The position numbers and the translations under genes were made by a program. 64,000 nt of DNA, from the NCBI GenBank assembly GCA_950097015.1, contig CATNEN010000001.1:2220001-2284000 (forward strand). Direction: 5' to 3'. The notes beneath the pieces were generated by a model that was not told the DNA's origin, ran no database searches, and saw only the letters and a program-made list of their open reading frames with translations. The stretch is from Macrostomum hystrix (Eukaryota > Platyhelminthes > Macrostomidae). Below are positions 11,520 to 24,142 of the stretch, one piece after another; the stretch's first letter is position 1; each line of letters opens with the position of its first letter.

Positions 11520-13938
11520 ATACTAGAATTAGATAACAATTAGATACTAGAAACTAGATGCTAGATACTAGATGCTAGATACTAGATGCTAGAAACTAGA
11601 TGCTAGATACTAGATGCTAGATACTAGATGCTAGATGCTAGATACTAGATGCTAGATGCTAGATACTAGATGCTAGATACTAGATACTAGATACTAGATG
11701 CTAGATACTAGATAATAGATGCTAGATACTAGATACTAGATAACCGATGCTAGATACTAGATAATAGATACTAGATGCTAGATACAAGATACAAAATACT
11801 AGATACAAAATACTAGATACTAGATACTAGATAATCGATACTAGATACTAGATACTGGATACTAGATACTAGATACTAGATACTAGATACTAGATACTAG
11901 ATACTAGATACTAGATACTAGATACTAGATACTAGATACTAGATACTAGATACTAGATACTAGATACTAGATACTAGATAATAGATACTAGATACTGGAT
12001 ACTAGATACTAGATACTAGATACTAGATAATAGATACTAGATACTAGATACTAGATACTAGATACTAGATACTAGATAATAGATACTAGATACTAGATAC
12101 TGGATACTAGATACTAGATACTAGATACTAGATACTAGATACTAGATACTAGATACTAGATACTAGATACTAGATACTAGATACTAGATACTAGATACTA
12201 GATACTAGATAATCGATACTAGATACTAGATACTGGATACTAGATACTAGATACTAGATAATAGATACTAGATACTAGATACTAGATACTAGATGCTAGA
12301 TACTAGATAATAGATACTGGATACTAGATACTAGATGCTAGATACTAGATGCTAGATACTAGATACTAGATGCTAGATGCTAGATGCTAGATACTAGATG
12401 CTAGATGCTAGATGCTAGATGCTAGATACTAGATGCTAGATGCTAGATGCTAGATGCTAGATGCTAGATACTAGATGCTAGATGCTAGATGCTAGATACT
12501 AGATGCTAGATGCTAGATGCTAGATACTAGATGCTAGATGCTAGATGCTAGATACTAGATGCTAGATGCTAGATGCTAGATAATAGATACTAGATGCTAG
12601 ATGCAAGATACTAAATACTAGATGCTAGATGCTAGATGCTAGATGCTAGATACTAGATGCTAGATGCTAGATGCTAGATGCTAGATAATAGATACTAGAT
12701 GCTAGATGCAAGATACTAAATACTAGATGCTAGATGCTAGATGCTAGATACTAGATGCTAGATGCTAGATGCTAGATGCTAGATACTAGATGCTAGATAG
12801 TAGACGCTAGATGCTAGATGCTAGAAACTAGATGCTAGATAATAGATACTAGATGCTAGATGCTAGATACTAGATGCTAGATACTAGATACTAGATACTA
12901 GATGCTAGATACTAGATGCTAGATACTAGATACTAGATGCTAGATACTAGATACTAGATACTAGATACTAGATGCTAGATGCTAGATACTAGATGCTAGA
13001 TGCTAGATGCTAGATGCTAGATACTAGATGCTAGATACTAGATACTAGATGCTAGATACTAGACGCTAGATGCTAGATGCTAGAAACTAGATGCTAGATA
13101 ATAGATACTAGATGCTAGATGCTAGATACTAGATGCTAGATACTAGATACTAGATACTAGATGCTAGATACTAGATGCTAGATACTAGACGCTAGATGCT
13201 AGATGCTAGAAACTAGATGCTAGATAATAGATACTAGATGCTAGATGCTAGATACTAGATGCTAGATACTAGATACTAGATACTAGATGCTAGATACTAG
13301 ATGCTAGATACTAGATACTAGATGCTAGATGCTAGATACTAGATACTAGATACTAGATGCTAGATACTAGATACTAGATACTAGATGCTAGATACTAGAC
13401 GCTAGATGCTAGATGCTAGAAACTAGATGCTAGATAATAGATACTAGATGCTAGATGCTAGATACTAGATGCTAGATACTAGATACTAGATACTAGATGC
13501 TAGATACTAGATGCTAGATACTAGACGCTAGATGCTAGATGCTAGAAACTAGATGCTAGATAATAGATACTAGATGCTAGATGCTAGATACTAGATGCTA
13601 GATACTAGATACTAGATACTAGATGCTAGATACTAGATGCTAGATACTAGATACTAGATGCTAGATGCTAGATACTAGATACTAGATACTAGATGCTAGA
13701 TACTAGATACTAGATACTAGATACTAGATGCTAGATGCTAGATGCTAGATACTAGATGCTAGATGCTAGATGCTAGATGCTAGATACTAGATACTAGATA
13801 CTAGATACTAGACGCTAGATGCTAGATGCTAGATACTAGATACTAGATAATAGATACTAGCTGCTAGATGCAAGATACCAGATGCTAGATACTAGATGCT
13901 AGATACTAGATGCTAGATGCTAGATGCTAGATACTAGA
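11520..13938. repeat. 7-bp tandem repeat (TAGATAC/TAGATGC), 2.4 kb
   Basis: About 340 heptamers, mainly AGATACT and AGATGCT, so CTAG occurs almost every 7 bp. The left half is dominated by the ATAC form and the right half by the ATGC form. A marked cassette beginning AGACGCTAGATGCTAG recurs at 12802, 13061, 13187, 13397 and 13523. The spacings are 259, 126, 210 and 126 bp, all multiples of 7, so a higher-order repeat is present. Confidence 0.95.
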
Positions 13939-14537
13939 TTTTCTAGAACTGGTTATTGCCTTGTTAAGAACTGAAATTACTCGTATTTTTCAATCGATGA
14001 AATTTCTTATTTACTTTGTAAGCATTTGCATCCGTTTACTATTACTTACAGTAGACAATAGAAAAGTACAATATCTTAGTTTTATATTATTTATAAAACA
14101 AATTACCTTTCCACAAAAGATTTTGAAAAAGTAGTTTTTTCTCTGTCCATTAAAACTATATAGGATCTGGTCTGATGGGAATCACTTTTGAATTGACCTT
14201 ATCGCCTTATCGGCCATACTAATTAATTGCTAATGATATCTAGTATACAGTGAAGACATGGCCATAAGTCGCGACTTCTTAACTGAGTAGACTAACTACT
14301 ATGAGAGTACTTTTTCTAGTTTTGACCCAGGAAAGGCAGGCCAATCAACTTTTAGCTTCTATACTTCTCATTGTTACGAATCACGCACTTGTCTAATGTT
14401 CTTTCCCTATTGCCAATAGCAATCAAAATAAATCATAAATGCCGGATTTTGTACAGGAAATTTAACTTAACTACACCTACCCCATCTAATCTGCTTGCCT
14501 GCGTCAAAGTACATCATGAGAATTATATCATCTTACA
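13939..14537. other. Unique AT-rich spacer, no gene seen
   Basis: Separates the 7-bp and 21-bp arrays. No supported gene, RNA or element. Confidence 0.4.
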
Positions 14538-16870
14538 GGTGCATTTAGTGATTCGGAGCAGTCATTTAGTGATTCGGAGAAGTCATTTAGTGATTCGGAG
14601 CAGTCATTTAGTGATTCGGAGCAGTCATTTAGTGATTCGGAGCAGTCGTTTAGTGATTCGGTGAAGTCATTTAGTGATTCGGAGCAGTCATTTAGTGATT
14701 CGGTGAAGTCATTTAGTGATTCGGAGCAGTCATTTAGTGATTCGGAGCAGTCATTTAGTGATTCGGAGCAGTCATTTAGTGATTCGGAGCAGTCGTTTAG
14801 TGATTCGGAGCAGTCATTTAGTGATTCGGAGCAGTCATTTAGTGATTCGGAGCAGTCATTTAGTGATTCGGAGCAGTCGTTTAGTGATTCTGAGCAGTCA
14901 TTTAGAGATTCGGAGCAGTCATTTAGTGATTCGGAGCAGTCATTTAGTGATTCGGTGAAGTCATTTAGTGATTCGGAGCAGTCATTTAGTGATTCGGAGC
15001 AGTCATTTAGTGATTCGGAGCAGTCATTTAGTGATTCGGAGCAGTCGTTTAGTGATTCTGAGCAGTCATTTAGAGATTCGGAGCAGTCATTTAGTGATTC
15101 GGAGCAGTCATTTAGTGATTCGGAGCAGTCATTTAGAGATTCTGAGCAGTCATTTAGAGATTCGGAGCAGTCGTTTAGTGATTCGGTGAAGTCATTTAGT
15201 GATTCGGTGAAGTCATTTAGTGATTCGGTGAAGTCATTTAGTGATTCGGTGAAGTCATTTAGTGATTCGGTGAAGTCATTTAGTGATTCGGTGAAGTCAT
15301 TTAGTGATTCGGAGCAGTCATTTAGTGATTCGGTGAAGTCATTTAGTGATTCGGTGAAGTCATTTAGTGATTCTGTGAAGTCATTTAGTGATTCTGTGAT
15401 GTCATTTAGTGATTCGGAGCAGTCATGTAGTGATTCGGAGCAGTCATGTAGTGATTCGGAGCAGTCATTTAGAGATTCGGAGCAGTCGTTTAGTGATTCG
15501 GAGCAGTCATTTAGTGATTCGGAGCAGTCGTTTAGTGATTCGGTGAAGTCATTTAGTGATTCTGTGATGTCATTTAGTGACTCGGAGCAGTCATTTAGTG
15601 ATTCGGAGCAGTCGTTTAGTGATTCTGAGCAGTCATTTAGAGATTCGGAGCAGTCATTTAGTGATTCGGAGCAGTCATTTAGTGATTCGGTGAAGTCATT
15701 TAGTGATTCGGAGCAGTCATTTAGTGATTCGGAGCAGTCATTTAGTGATTCGGAGCAGTCATTTAGTGATTCGGAGCAGTCGTTTAGTGATTCTGAGCAG
15801 TCATTTAGAGATTCGGAGCAGTCATTTAGTGATTCGGAGCAGTCATTTAGTGATTCGGAGCAGTCATTTAGAGATTCTGAGCAGTCATTTAGAGATTCGG
15901 AGCAGTCGTTTAGTGATTCGGTGAAGTCATTTAGTGATTCGGTGAAGTCATTTAGTGATTCGGTGAAGTCATTTAGTGATTCGGTGAAGTCATTTAGTGA
16001 TTCGGTGAAGTCATTTAGTGATTCGGTGAAGTCATTTAGTGATTCGGAGCAGTCATTTAGTGATTCGGTGAAGTCATTTAGTGATTCGGTGAAGTCATTT
16101 AGTGATTCTGTGAAGTCATTTAGTGATTCTGTGATGTCATTTAGTGATTCGGAGCAGTCATGTAGTGATTCGGAGCAGTCATGTAGTGATTCGGAGCAGT
16201 CATTTAGAGATTCGGAGCAGTCGTTTAGTGATTCGGAGCAGTCATTTAGTGATTCGGAGCAGTCGTTTAGTGATTCGGTGAAGTCATTTAGTGATTCTGT
16301 GATGTCATTTAGTGACTCGGAGCAGTCATTTAGTGATTCGGTGAAGTCATTTAGTGATTCGGTGAAGTCATTTAGTGATTCGGTGAAGTCATTTAGTGAT
16401 TCGGTGAAGTCATTTAGTGATTCTGAGCAGTCGTTTAGTGATTCTGAGCAGTCATTTAGTGATTCTGTGATGTCATTTAGTGATTCGGAGCAGTCATTTA
16501 GTGATTCGGAGCAGTCATTTATTGATTCTGAGCAGTCATTTAGTGATTCTGTGATGTCATTTAGTGATTCTGAGCAGTCATTTAGTGATTCTGAGCAGTC
16601 ATTTAGTGATTCTGAGCAGTCATTTAGTGATTCTGAGCAGTCATTTAGTGATTCTGAGCAGTCATTTAGTGATTCTGTGATGTCATTTAGTGATTCTGTG
16701 ATGTCATTTAGTGATTCTGAGCAGTCATTTAGTGACTCGGAGCAGTCACTTAGTGATTCGGTGAAGTCATTAAGGGATTTAGATTTAGTCACTTAGTGAT
16801 TCGATCGGTGAAGTCATTAAGGGATTTAGATTTAGTCAGTTAGTGATTCGGTGAAGTCAATAAGGGATTC
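14538..16870. repeat. 21-bp tandem repeat, 2.3 kb, open on both strands
   Basis: The unit contains CATTTAGTGATTCGGAGCAG, with GTGAAG or GTGATG variants of its GAGCAG part. As 21 is a multiple of 3 and no stop falls in two of the frames, long open frames appear on both strands (7-residue periods SFSDSEQ on plus, SLNDCSE on minus). The stretch from about 14968 is repeated from 15703, an offset of 735 bp (35 units), so the array contains a higher-order repeat. I do not regard it as coding. Confidence 0.95.
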
Positions 16871-17497
16871 GAAGCTGCTTAGGGATACGGAATAGCTGTT
16901 TATGGATTCGAAGCCCGAGTGTTGCTACCCCGTGAAGAATATCAATTTCTGCATACATCTTAGGGTCTCTTTACTCGAGCAAACTATAAGCTTGCTTTGT
17001 CCTTCTATAAAAAAACACTCTACTACCTTGAGAACAGTGAAGTGATTAACGTATTTCCAATTGATCGTGTCGTGTTACAGTAAAAAGTATTTAGCTGAGC
17101 CATTGCACAAAGTAAGAATAGTCAGTTCATACAACTAGGCAACTAACTTGTATAGTTTAGCTTTCTAAAAAAAACTTAAGACGAATGTTCGCGTCCCATT
17201 ATTCGCGGGTGCAGTATTGTTCGGCTTAGTTACAGAAATGGGACAAGATATAGGGATTAGTTTTTGATATCGCTTTTATTATTGCCAAATTGTGTCTTCT
17301 GTCAAAGGCCCGGGAGCAAAGGATTATTTTGTTAATTGTTGGGGGAAAAAGCAGGATTATAAATGGCATTGAGCCTAGAGGAAGGCATTGTGTTGCGAGC
17401 AAGGAAATGACGACAAAATGAGTCTAATATTTTGCTCAAAGCCTTTCGAAGTGTTAGATATTCGTTCACCGACTCAGACATCCAGGCACTATTTTAG
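16871..17497. other. Unique spacer, no gene seen
   Basis: No open frame or repeat of note; follows the decaying right edge of the 21-bp array. Confidence 0.4.
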
Positions 17498-17581
17498 ACT
17501 TACTTACTCACTTACTTACTTACTTACTTACTTACCTACTTACTTACTTACTCGCCTACTTACTTACTTATTTACTCACGC

Positions 17582-17616
<35 letters not shown>

Positions 17617-17665
17617 CACTTACTTACTTACTTACTTACATACTTACTTACTTACTTTTTTACAC
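17498..17665. repeat. (CTTA)n microsatellite
   Basis: Imperfect TTAC tetranucleotide run of about 165 bp with scattered substitutions. Confidence 0.95.
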
Positions 17666-18189
17666 ACTTAATTACTAATTCTCCTTCCACTGTAAGTGCC
17701 AAAAGCAAACAAAAATAATACATTGGTGAAACAATCCAGACTTAATTACATGAAATCTGAGACCTAAGATGTATTAGCGACAAAAAACAAGAGCAATTTG
17801 ACGAAGTAGGAAACTACATGCATAAGAGCTACTCAAAAAAGTTTTCAAAAAGAACAGAGCAGACATTGAGGAGAAGGTGAAGTGTGCCTTGCACACTAGT
17901 CTAATTGCTTGCTGTGCCTTCGTAAAACAACTTAATGGAAATGATTATTTAGAGGCCGGCCTATTACTTGGCGTGCCATTGAGCAGGTTGAAAGAATTTC
18001 TACTTGAGTTGGCCACCTTGGTTGCTAGGCAAACTTGAGATGAGCAACTTGGCATGGCATTGATTGATTAAACGGGTCAAAGAAGATACTCTCAAGCAGA
18101 TGCTTTATTGGAAATGGATTTCGCAAAAAATTCAGATTAAAAATTTAGTATTTGACACTGAGAAACATTAAAACATTAGGAATGTATGA
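17666..18189. other. Unique spacer, no gene seen
   Basis: No supported gene or element. Confidence 0.4.
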
Positions 18190-18395
18190 TTGTATCTGTG
18201 CAGTGGTCACTAACGCATGATTTCTGACTGAGGACTCGTAGCCAAATAGAAAATAATTCTGCCCGTTTTGCTGACCCCTGGAAATACACACAACAAACCC
18301 AGATACGTACACAGGCACACACACTCACAACTGCCTCTGACTTTCTCATCGTCAAGCAGTGTACACTCTCAGCCTTGGGGGTTTGCACTCATACG
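18190..18395 (-). mobile_element. SINE family 2, 5'-truncated copy
   Basis: Read on the minus strand it carries GAGTGTACACTGC, GATGAGAAAGTCAGAG, a TGTG-rich stretch and AACGGGCAGAATT. These are the same blocks, in the same order, as the fuller copies at 39712 and 45255. The tRNA-like head is absent. Confidence 0.75.
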
Positions 18396-18869
18396 TCGTT
18401 AGGCATAAATTGCCACTACAAAAGATAACGGATCTTAGCTCTCTCTACGAACTTTGGTACATGACCCTGACGCCGCTTAAAGAGACATTACGAAAAGCTA
18501 TCATCGGACGGCGTACAGCTAGCTCATAGTGTGACTCGTAGATGAAGTCGTTAAGATGATAAGGCGTCAATGATGGATGTTGGTCGTGAAAAATGAGACA
18601 TGGCATATATGGAATGCAAAGGAAGCATGTGATGCACGTCAGTGCTTATCGGACACATTGTCATCATGCAGCCAATCACGGAAAGCCTGTCTTGAACTAC
18701 TCTCTTCTCCTTCCCTTTGCCATTATAGTTTAGCCCGAACACGAGCAGGTAATTTTCCCTAGCAAAGGCTGCTCATCATCTCATATTCGTCTGCAAAACT
18801 TCCCTAGAAGGCAATACTTTCCGCGGCTATTCAGTTTCCTGTTTCCCGTCGGAAGCAGTCACAGTTGCC
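18396..18869. other. Spacer and probable upstream region of the four-TM gene
   Basis: No gene is seen. An AG preceded by a pyrimidine-rich stretch (TTTCCTGTTTCCCGTCGG) lies within about 15 nt of the ATG at 18870 and could be a 5'-UTR or trans-splice acceptor. Confidence 0.35.
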
Positions 18870-19517
18870 ATGACGTCGGTCTACCCGGCCTCCAGAAACA
18901 ACAGCGTGGCCTCAATCGGTCGGGCTTTGAGCCGTTCTCGGGACATGAGCTTAGATTCCACTATGACAGCGGCGGCTGGGCCTGGCAACCCACGCGGCGA
19001 GCTTGGCAACGGAGCCCTGCAGAAACGCTACGCCGGCTATGAGACTAGCACCGGAGAGGCAGCTCTGATCAATGCCGACTTCGCCAAGATCGGCGGCTGC
19101 GGTCTCGCGCTGCTGGCCCACGGATTGTTTGTATTCGTTGTCGGAGCATTAGAAGTGTCCCACTCGTGCGTCACTATCAGACCCGGCTTGGCTTTGTTTG
19201 TCGGCTTGGGCCAGCTCAGCTTGTCTGCTCTCTGTCTGGTGATGTACACTCTAAGAGCGCTGCGATCCAATGATCGATTGACGAAGGCTGTCATCGGGCT
19301 GGCCGGAGCCCTGCTGTGCCTGACGGCTGTGTACATCGTGTCCTTCTACGCCTTGCTGAGTGTCAACCTGGAGCCGTGCAGCTCCAATGTTAAACTACTG
19401 CTAGGAGCTCCGACAATCAGCTGCCTCGTACTGGGTATACCAGCAAACTTCCTGCCCCTGGCTGTGCTGTGGCACCACAGAAACTACCTGGCCGAGCTGG
19501 GCCAGATTCCGATTTGA
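18870..19517 (+). CDS. Unrecognised four-TM membrane protein, single exon
   Basis: A 215-aa open frame, ATG to TGA, more GC-rich than its surroundings and with coding-like codon use. Residues 1-73 are hydrophilic, Ser/Arg/Gly-rich and probably cytosolic. Four hydrophobic segments follow at about 75-96, 105-129, 139-163 and 177-201. A short tail starts with WHHRNYLAEL. Cys100, in the first inter-helix loop, and Cys170, between helices 3 and 4, could pair if on the same side. There is no signal peptide. The tetraspan layout recalls several small membrane families (for example claudin-like and MS4A-like), but I see no signature such as the claudin W-GLW-C-C or the tetraspanin CCG. Function unknown. 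Confidence 0.7.
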   Translation: MTSVYPASRNNSVASIGRALSRSRDMSLDSTMTAAAGPGNPRGELGNGALQKRYAGYETSTGEAALINADFAKIGGCGLALLAHGLFVFVVGALEVSHSCVTIRPGLALFVGLGQLSLSALCLVMYTLRALRSNDRLTKAVIGLAGALLCLTAVYIVSFYALLSVNLEPCSSNVKLLLGAPTISCLVLGIPANFLPLAVLWHHRNYLAELGQIPI

Positions 19518-19723
19518 AGCTCGCAAACAAGTGGGTTCAATTTCTCTTGGCCCATTTATGTAAGGGTGTCAAATATAGTGAGGAGCTAACTATTGTAGCT
19601 GTGTACCATGGTATAGAGAGGAACCATGAGCCGACGGATGACTCGAATTCGGGTCATGGCTTCATGCCCAAAGCCAGCGGGAAAGTTTTCTTCGTCTATG
19701 GCCAGAAGGCTCTCTAGCTCTAA

Positions 19724-19913
19724 CTTAGCTAACCTTCCTTTCTCTCTTCTTTCTCTGATTGGCTAGCTGTTTGTCTCTCTTTCCTCACACCCCTCTTTGT
19801 CATCGCTTACCCTCTGGCCCGTCTCTACTCCTTTTACCCCTCAGCACCATCCTTATCTCTTGAAAAGCCAATCAGAGTCAAGGGAGAAAAGAGAGAAGTT
19901 AAGGTTAGCTAAG
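19724..19913. repeat. Long inverted repeat (foldback), arms about 42-48 bp
   Basis: The left arm 19724-19764 (CTTAGCTAACCTT through CTCTGATTGGCT) pairs with the right arm 19866-19913 (AGCCAATCAGAG through AAGGTTAGCTAAG), around a loop of about 100 bp. The match is strong at both ends of the arms and gapped in the middle. It could be a small foldback element or a 3'-UTR hairpin of the upstream gene. No clear target duplication was seen. Confidence 0.7.
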
Positions 19914-20994
19914 AAGTTGCACAGATAGAGGGAGAGAGGATCGTTTTCAATAAGAGGGCACTCGAGCGTTAACAACACAGAGAGAAAAGTGTGGGCCGAA
20001 ATGCTAAAGTCAGTTCTTTTCAGCAGCTTCCCAGCGTGAACGGGTTGTGATAAAAAATACAATTATATGTCCGAGCTTGACCCGACTTCGGGCCAAGGCG
20101 TCGGCAATGGCTGTGAGCCATAGCTCAAGCAATAGTATAAAGATCAATGAGACTTGTTCGCGAAGCAACTCTAGGTTTGTTAGTTTAGACCATAGTTTTG
20201 ACCTGTGAACTGTGACCTGGATATTCTCAATCACCCGCTTCCTCATAAGTGAATGACGATAGAAAGTTTATTGTGAAAATTCTATTGTCGTATTGAACTG
20301 ACGCTCACTTTGATTTCTGCTAAACGATACGAAACACTTTTTAAACACTTTTTGTCACATATAAAATACTATGAAATATTTTTGTAAAGCACGTGAACCC
20401 TTTTTCCTTTTTTTACCGAAATCTTGAGCGCCTTATAAATACAAATAGTTGCACTAATAGTTAAATGCTATTTTATAAATAGTTATCTAAACATGTCTTA
20501 AAATCGGTCAAATACTAAATTTAAAACTGCGGTGAATGACTACAGCCGTTATTGACTGCTGCTGAACTTAGGCAAACACATTATCCTATTTTATTTACAA
20601 GATTCTGTAAACAAGGTCGTTTGCGTTGAAAACCTCGCTAGCAAAATCGGATTGAATGCTTAGCAGAAAAGCACAAATTGCATGTCTGCTTTCTTTGCTA
20701 GAGAAAGCAGGTTCGTATGGCGCGCATGCGAAGAAAAATGCTATTCTGAGTATTTCTGAGTCTGCACCGGCGGCTTTGCTGAGTCATTCTAGAAGCTAAA
20801 AAAAAACAATGGAAGTACATGCTCTGCAATTTTTTAACAGATGTAAATACACACTATAAAGATAGGAAATGTGACTTTTCTTTATGCAAAACTTTGCTCA
20901 AATAACAGCTTTTATAAGGCTTGACACTATCAATCAGCATTTATTTTTTCAGTTGAATTAATACTAGAAACAATGATATCAAAATGGTCAAAAT

Positions 20995-21062
20995 TAAGCT
21001 TGCTGTCGCGGTCTGTCCAGTCCACTGACTGCACAGCTTGTACAAAGCCTTCAGTCCGTAAC
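20995..21062 (+). mobile_element. SINE family 1 fragment
   Basis: GTCCAGTCCACTGACTGCAC followed by GCTTGTACAAAGCCTTCAG matches the region after the palindrome in SINE 1. Short and diverged. Confidence 0.55.
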
Positions 21063-21609
21063 AGATTTCTACCTGTGAATCATTAGCAAGCCGACTTTCC
21101 AGAAAATTTTCTACTAGATTTCGTAAATTCGAACGCACTTATGAAAGACCTTATTAGTTGGTGTGGTAATGAATGAAATGGCACACTTTTTTACTTAACC
21201 AACTACAACACCTAATTACAGAGAATTGTGAATGCTTTTTTATGATTTTCCCTTTTTGATCGCGGATAAACTCCAAATTTTCGAAGGCTAATCAGTGCAC
21301 AGTGTGACCTTTTTTAATGTAGAAGTACAACATATTTTAAGGAGCGTAATACTAGTAGAATACATCTTTGATATCTAACTCGGATAAACAGTAAGTCATC
21401 TCTTTTTAGCTCAGTTTTCTTATCACATGTGATTGCGAACCAAAGTTGCACTTCATTTGGACTGACTGGCACCCGATTCCTTCAAAGTGCACTGATTGAA
21501 ACTGAAAAGGTAAGACATCTAAAAGTGACTTTGTCATGACAGCCTCCCACTTACTCTCTTGTACGTGTCTGAAGTCGTACAATTACCAGGCATTTTCGAA
21601 CTTATTTCG

Positions 21610-21655
21610 AGTGTTCTGTCTTTTGGCGCAGTGGTTAGCGCTTTGGACTTCTGAC
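21610..21655 (+). pseudogene. tRNA-derived 5' half
   Basis: TGGCGCAGTGGTTAGCG is a good A box/D-arm, followed by CTTTGGACTTCTGACGAAG resembling an anticodon arm. No B box (GGTTCGA) follows, so it is a tRNA pseudogene or a SINE head fragment, not a functional tRNA. Confidence 0.5.
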
Positions 21656-23369
21656 GAAGAGGTAACAAGGAATGTGTTAAAGTTTTATTCCGCTGCATAG
21701 TAACAACGTAATTCATAATGGGCTTATCAAGAAAAGTATTGAATAGATGCACCTGTCTATTTAGCGGTGCAAAAGCTGCTTTTGCAGACTCACTCGTATA
21801 TTAGAATTATGTCGATGGAATTCTTGTCTCAGTGAAATCTGCTACTGCAGCAGTCACAGGTACAAAGATCGAACTGTCATTCCCCCGTAGCTGCATACAT
21901 GAAAGGCCTCATTTTCCGTCTAAGTCGATGATAAGGCATGCCTTTCTGACTGTCTGGTTGATTATTATTGGAGACACAGTGCAAGCAATATAGAGATAAT
22001 CGGAGGAGAAAGAGACAATGAGAGGCAGGAACGGGCTCATCAGTTCAAGACTCGGCATGTCGCTCTGAGTCTAAATCTTTTCTTAGCGCTAGAGTCGGCA
22101 GCATAATGAGAAGCTCCATGCTCTAGTTAGGAAGGTGTTTCAGCTTCTTTAGTGATGCACAATTTAAGCACGCTTGAAGATTAAGATTAAGATTCTCTCT
22201 AGATTGTCTAGTTTCAGATTTTTTTCTAACTGTGTAACCCAGATCGTGATCAGTCTTCATCAACTCGACGTTGAGCAAACACGACGAGTACCTAACATAC
22301 CAAATACTTAATGCCCATGCGTGTAGTTCTATTTGAACATCCACTGACTTATTTCGACATCGAGCTAAGCCAAGGCTAAGTGTGCCATGCAGGACATAGT
22401 CACTCTATTTTCCCTCTCTCCTCCTCGACCATAAAACGATCACCAAACTGGCTGCGATCGTTCGCTTTGGAAGAAAATCTTCTATAGTTTCTTCACTTCT
22501 TCTTCACATAAGAAGGGCTAAGGTTGCAGAGGTTTTGAGTGTTAGGTTGCAAAAAACTTTGTCGACCTCTTGTAGTGCGAAGAGCATGTGCTAGTCGACT
22601 TTACAATGTAGAGCTTATGTATGGATATATGAGACGAATGAAAATGCCAAGCTCACAGAATTCAAAGCATCTTGAGTGCAAGCTAAGCCATCGGGAATTA
22701 CCAATACCATCTGGCTTAAACTGCGTTGCAATTTATTAATACCTGAATGAGTGAAGCCCTCCAGGTGTTAGATGAATGATTTATGAATGATGTTAGCAAC
22801 TAATAAATGTCCCCTTGCAATTCCTTGACTTTTTTCGAGATCGTTATTTTTCCAGATCAAATCAGTTTTTGTTAAGTTTATTTTTTATAAACGAGAGCAT
22901 GTGCGTGAGCATTCTTTTTTCGACTCTGATGAGAACATAGTATCAGTTGCCTTCGTGCGGTCTCCTTTTTATTTTTTTCTATTCGTTGATCTTTGCATCT
23001 TACGCACTGGTGGGCGCAAACAGTTGCCCCAGTTGCTAAGCACGCTTGGGATCATCTACCTGTGGAGGCAAAGGTGCACAAGAAATGTGATATCTTTTAA
23101 AGTCGGCACACACACTGCAACACACATGGCATGAATGGCTCATTCCTAATATGATACAAAAGCCTAACTACAAATATGATCCTACATAAAAGTTTCTGTT
23201 GTCCCTGGCAACACAAAATTTAGCTTAACATAAATTAGCGTTATGAGGCCGGTTTAAAATTTCTTTGATGCTTGCGGAAGCAAACACAGAGCACAAGAAG
23301 AATTAACTAATTAGATCTATTATAATACTTACAGTTTTAAATTCTGCCTTGCTTAATTACAGTCCACCT

Positions 23370-24075
23370 TCAGCCCTCACCGAGCCACAACCCCTCCCCA
23401 AACAGCCCACACAGAGACACAAACCCCTCCCCGCACAACCCTCACCGAGACACAACCACCTCCCCGCACAACCTTCACCGAGCCACAACCCTCACCGAGA
23501 CACAACCACCTCCCCGCACAACCCTCACCGAGCCACAACCCTCACCGAGACACAAACCCCTCCCCGCACAACCCTCACCGAGACACAACCCCTTTCCCGG
23601 ACAACCCTCACCGAGCCACAACCCACTCCCAGCAGTCGTCACTGAGCCACAACCCCTCCCCGCACAGCCCTCACCGAGACACAACCCCTCCCCGCACAAC
23701 CCTCACCGAGCCACAACCCCCTCCCCGCACAACCCTCACCGAGCCACAACCACTCCCCGCACAGCCCTCACTGAGCCACAACCCCTCTCCGCACAACCCT
23801 CACCGAGCCACAACCCCCTCCCCGCACAACCCTCACCGAGCCACAACCCCCTCCCCGCACAACCCTCACCGAGCCACAACCACTCCCCGCACAGCCCTCA
23901 CTGAGCCACAACCCCCTCCCCGCACAACCCTCACCGAGCCACAACCCCCTCCCCGCACAACCCTCACCGAGCCACAACCCCCTCCCCGCACAACCCTCAC
24001 CGAGCCACAACCACTCCCCGCACAGCCCTCACTGAGCCACAACCCACTCCCAGAAGTCGTCACTGAGCCACAACT
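23370..24075. repeat. GC-rich 33-34 bp tandem repeat, about 20 copies
   Basis: The unit contains CCCTCACCGAGCCACAACC and CCCTCCCCGCACAA. Variants (GAGACACAA, CACTCCC, CACTGAG) alternate. The cytosine-rich strand is plus. It is strongly different in composition from the AT-rich flanks. Confidence 0.95.
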
Positions 24076-24079
24076 CCTA

Positions 24080-24142
24080 TCAACAATTCAAGTTGAATTG
24101 TTGATATCAACTTCGATATCAACTTGAATTCCTATCAACAAT
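24080..24142. repeat. Short hairpins at the edge of the GC-rich array
   Basis: TCAACAATTCAA and TTGAATTGTTGA form an almost gapless stem. A related copy with TATCAACTTGAATTC and TATCAACAATTC follows. Probably array decay or a foldback scar; no terminator role is claimed. Confidence 0.6.

Larger units (their letters stand above)
19914..23365. other. 3.4 kb without a supported gene
   Basis: AT-rich sequence; short open frames on either strand show no conserved content. It contains a SINE-1 fragment near 20995 and a tRNA-like half near 21610, listed separately. Confidence 0.4.

Noticed and set aside
14528-16796. Two very long open frames (754 and 711 codons) on opposite strands
   Set aside because: Both are translations of a 21-bp tandem repeat with no stop in the unit. 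No start context, domain or codon bias supports a gene.
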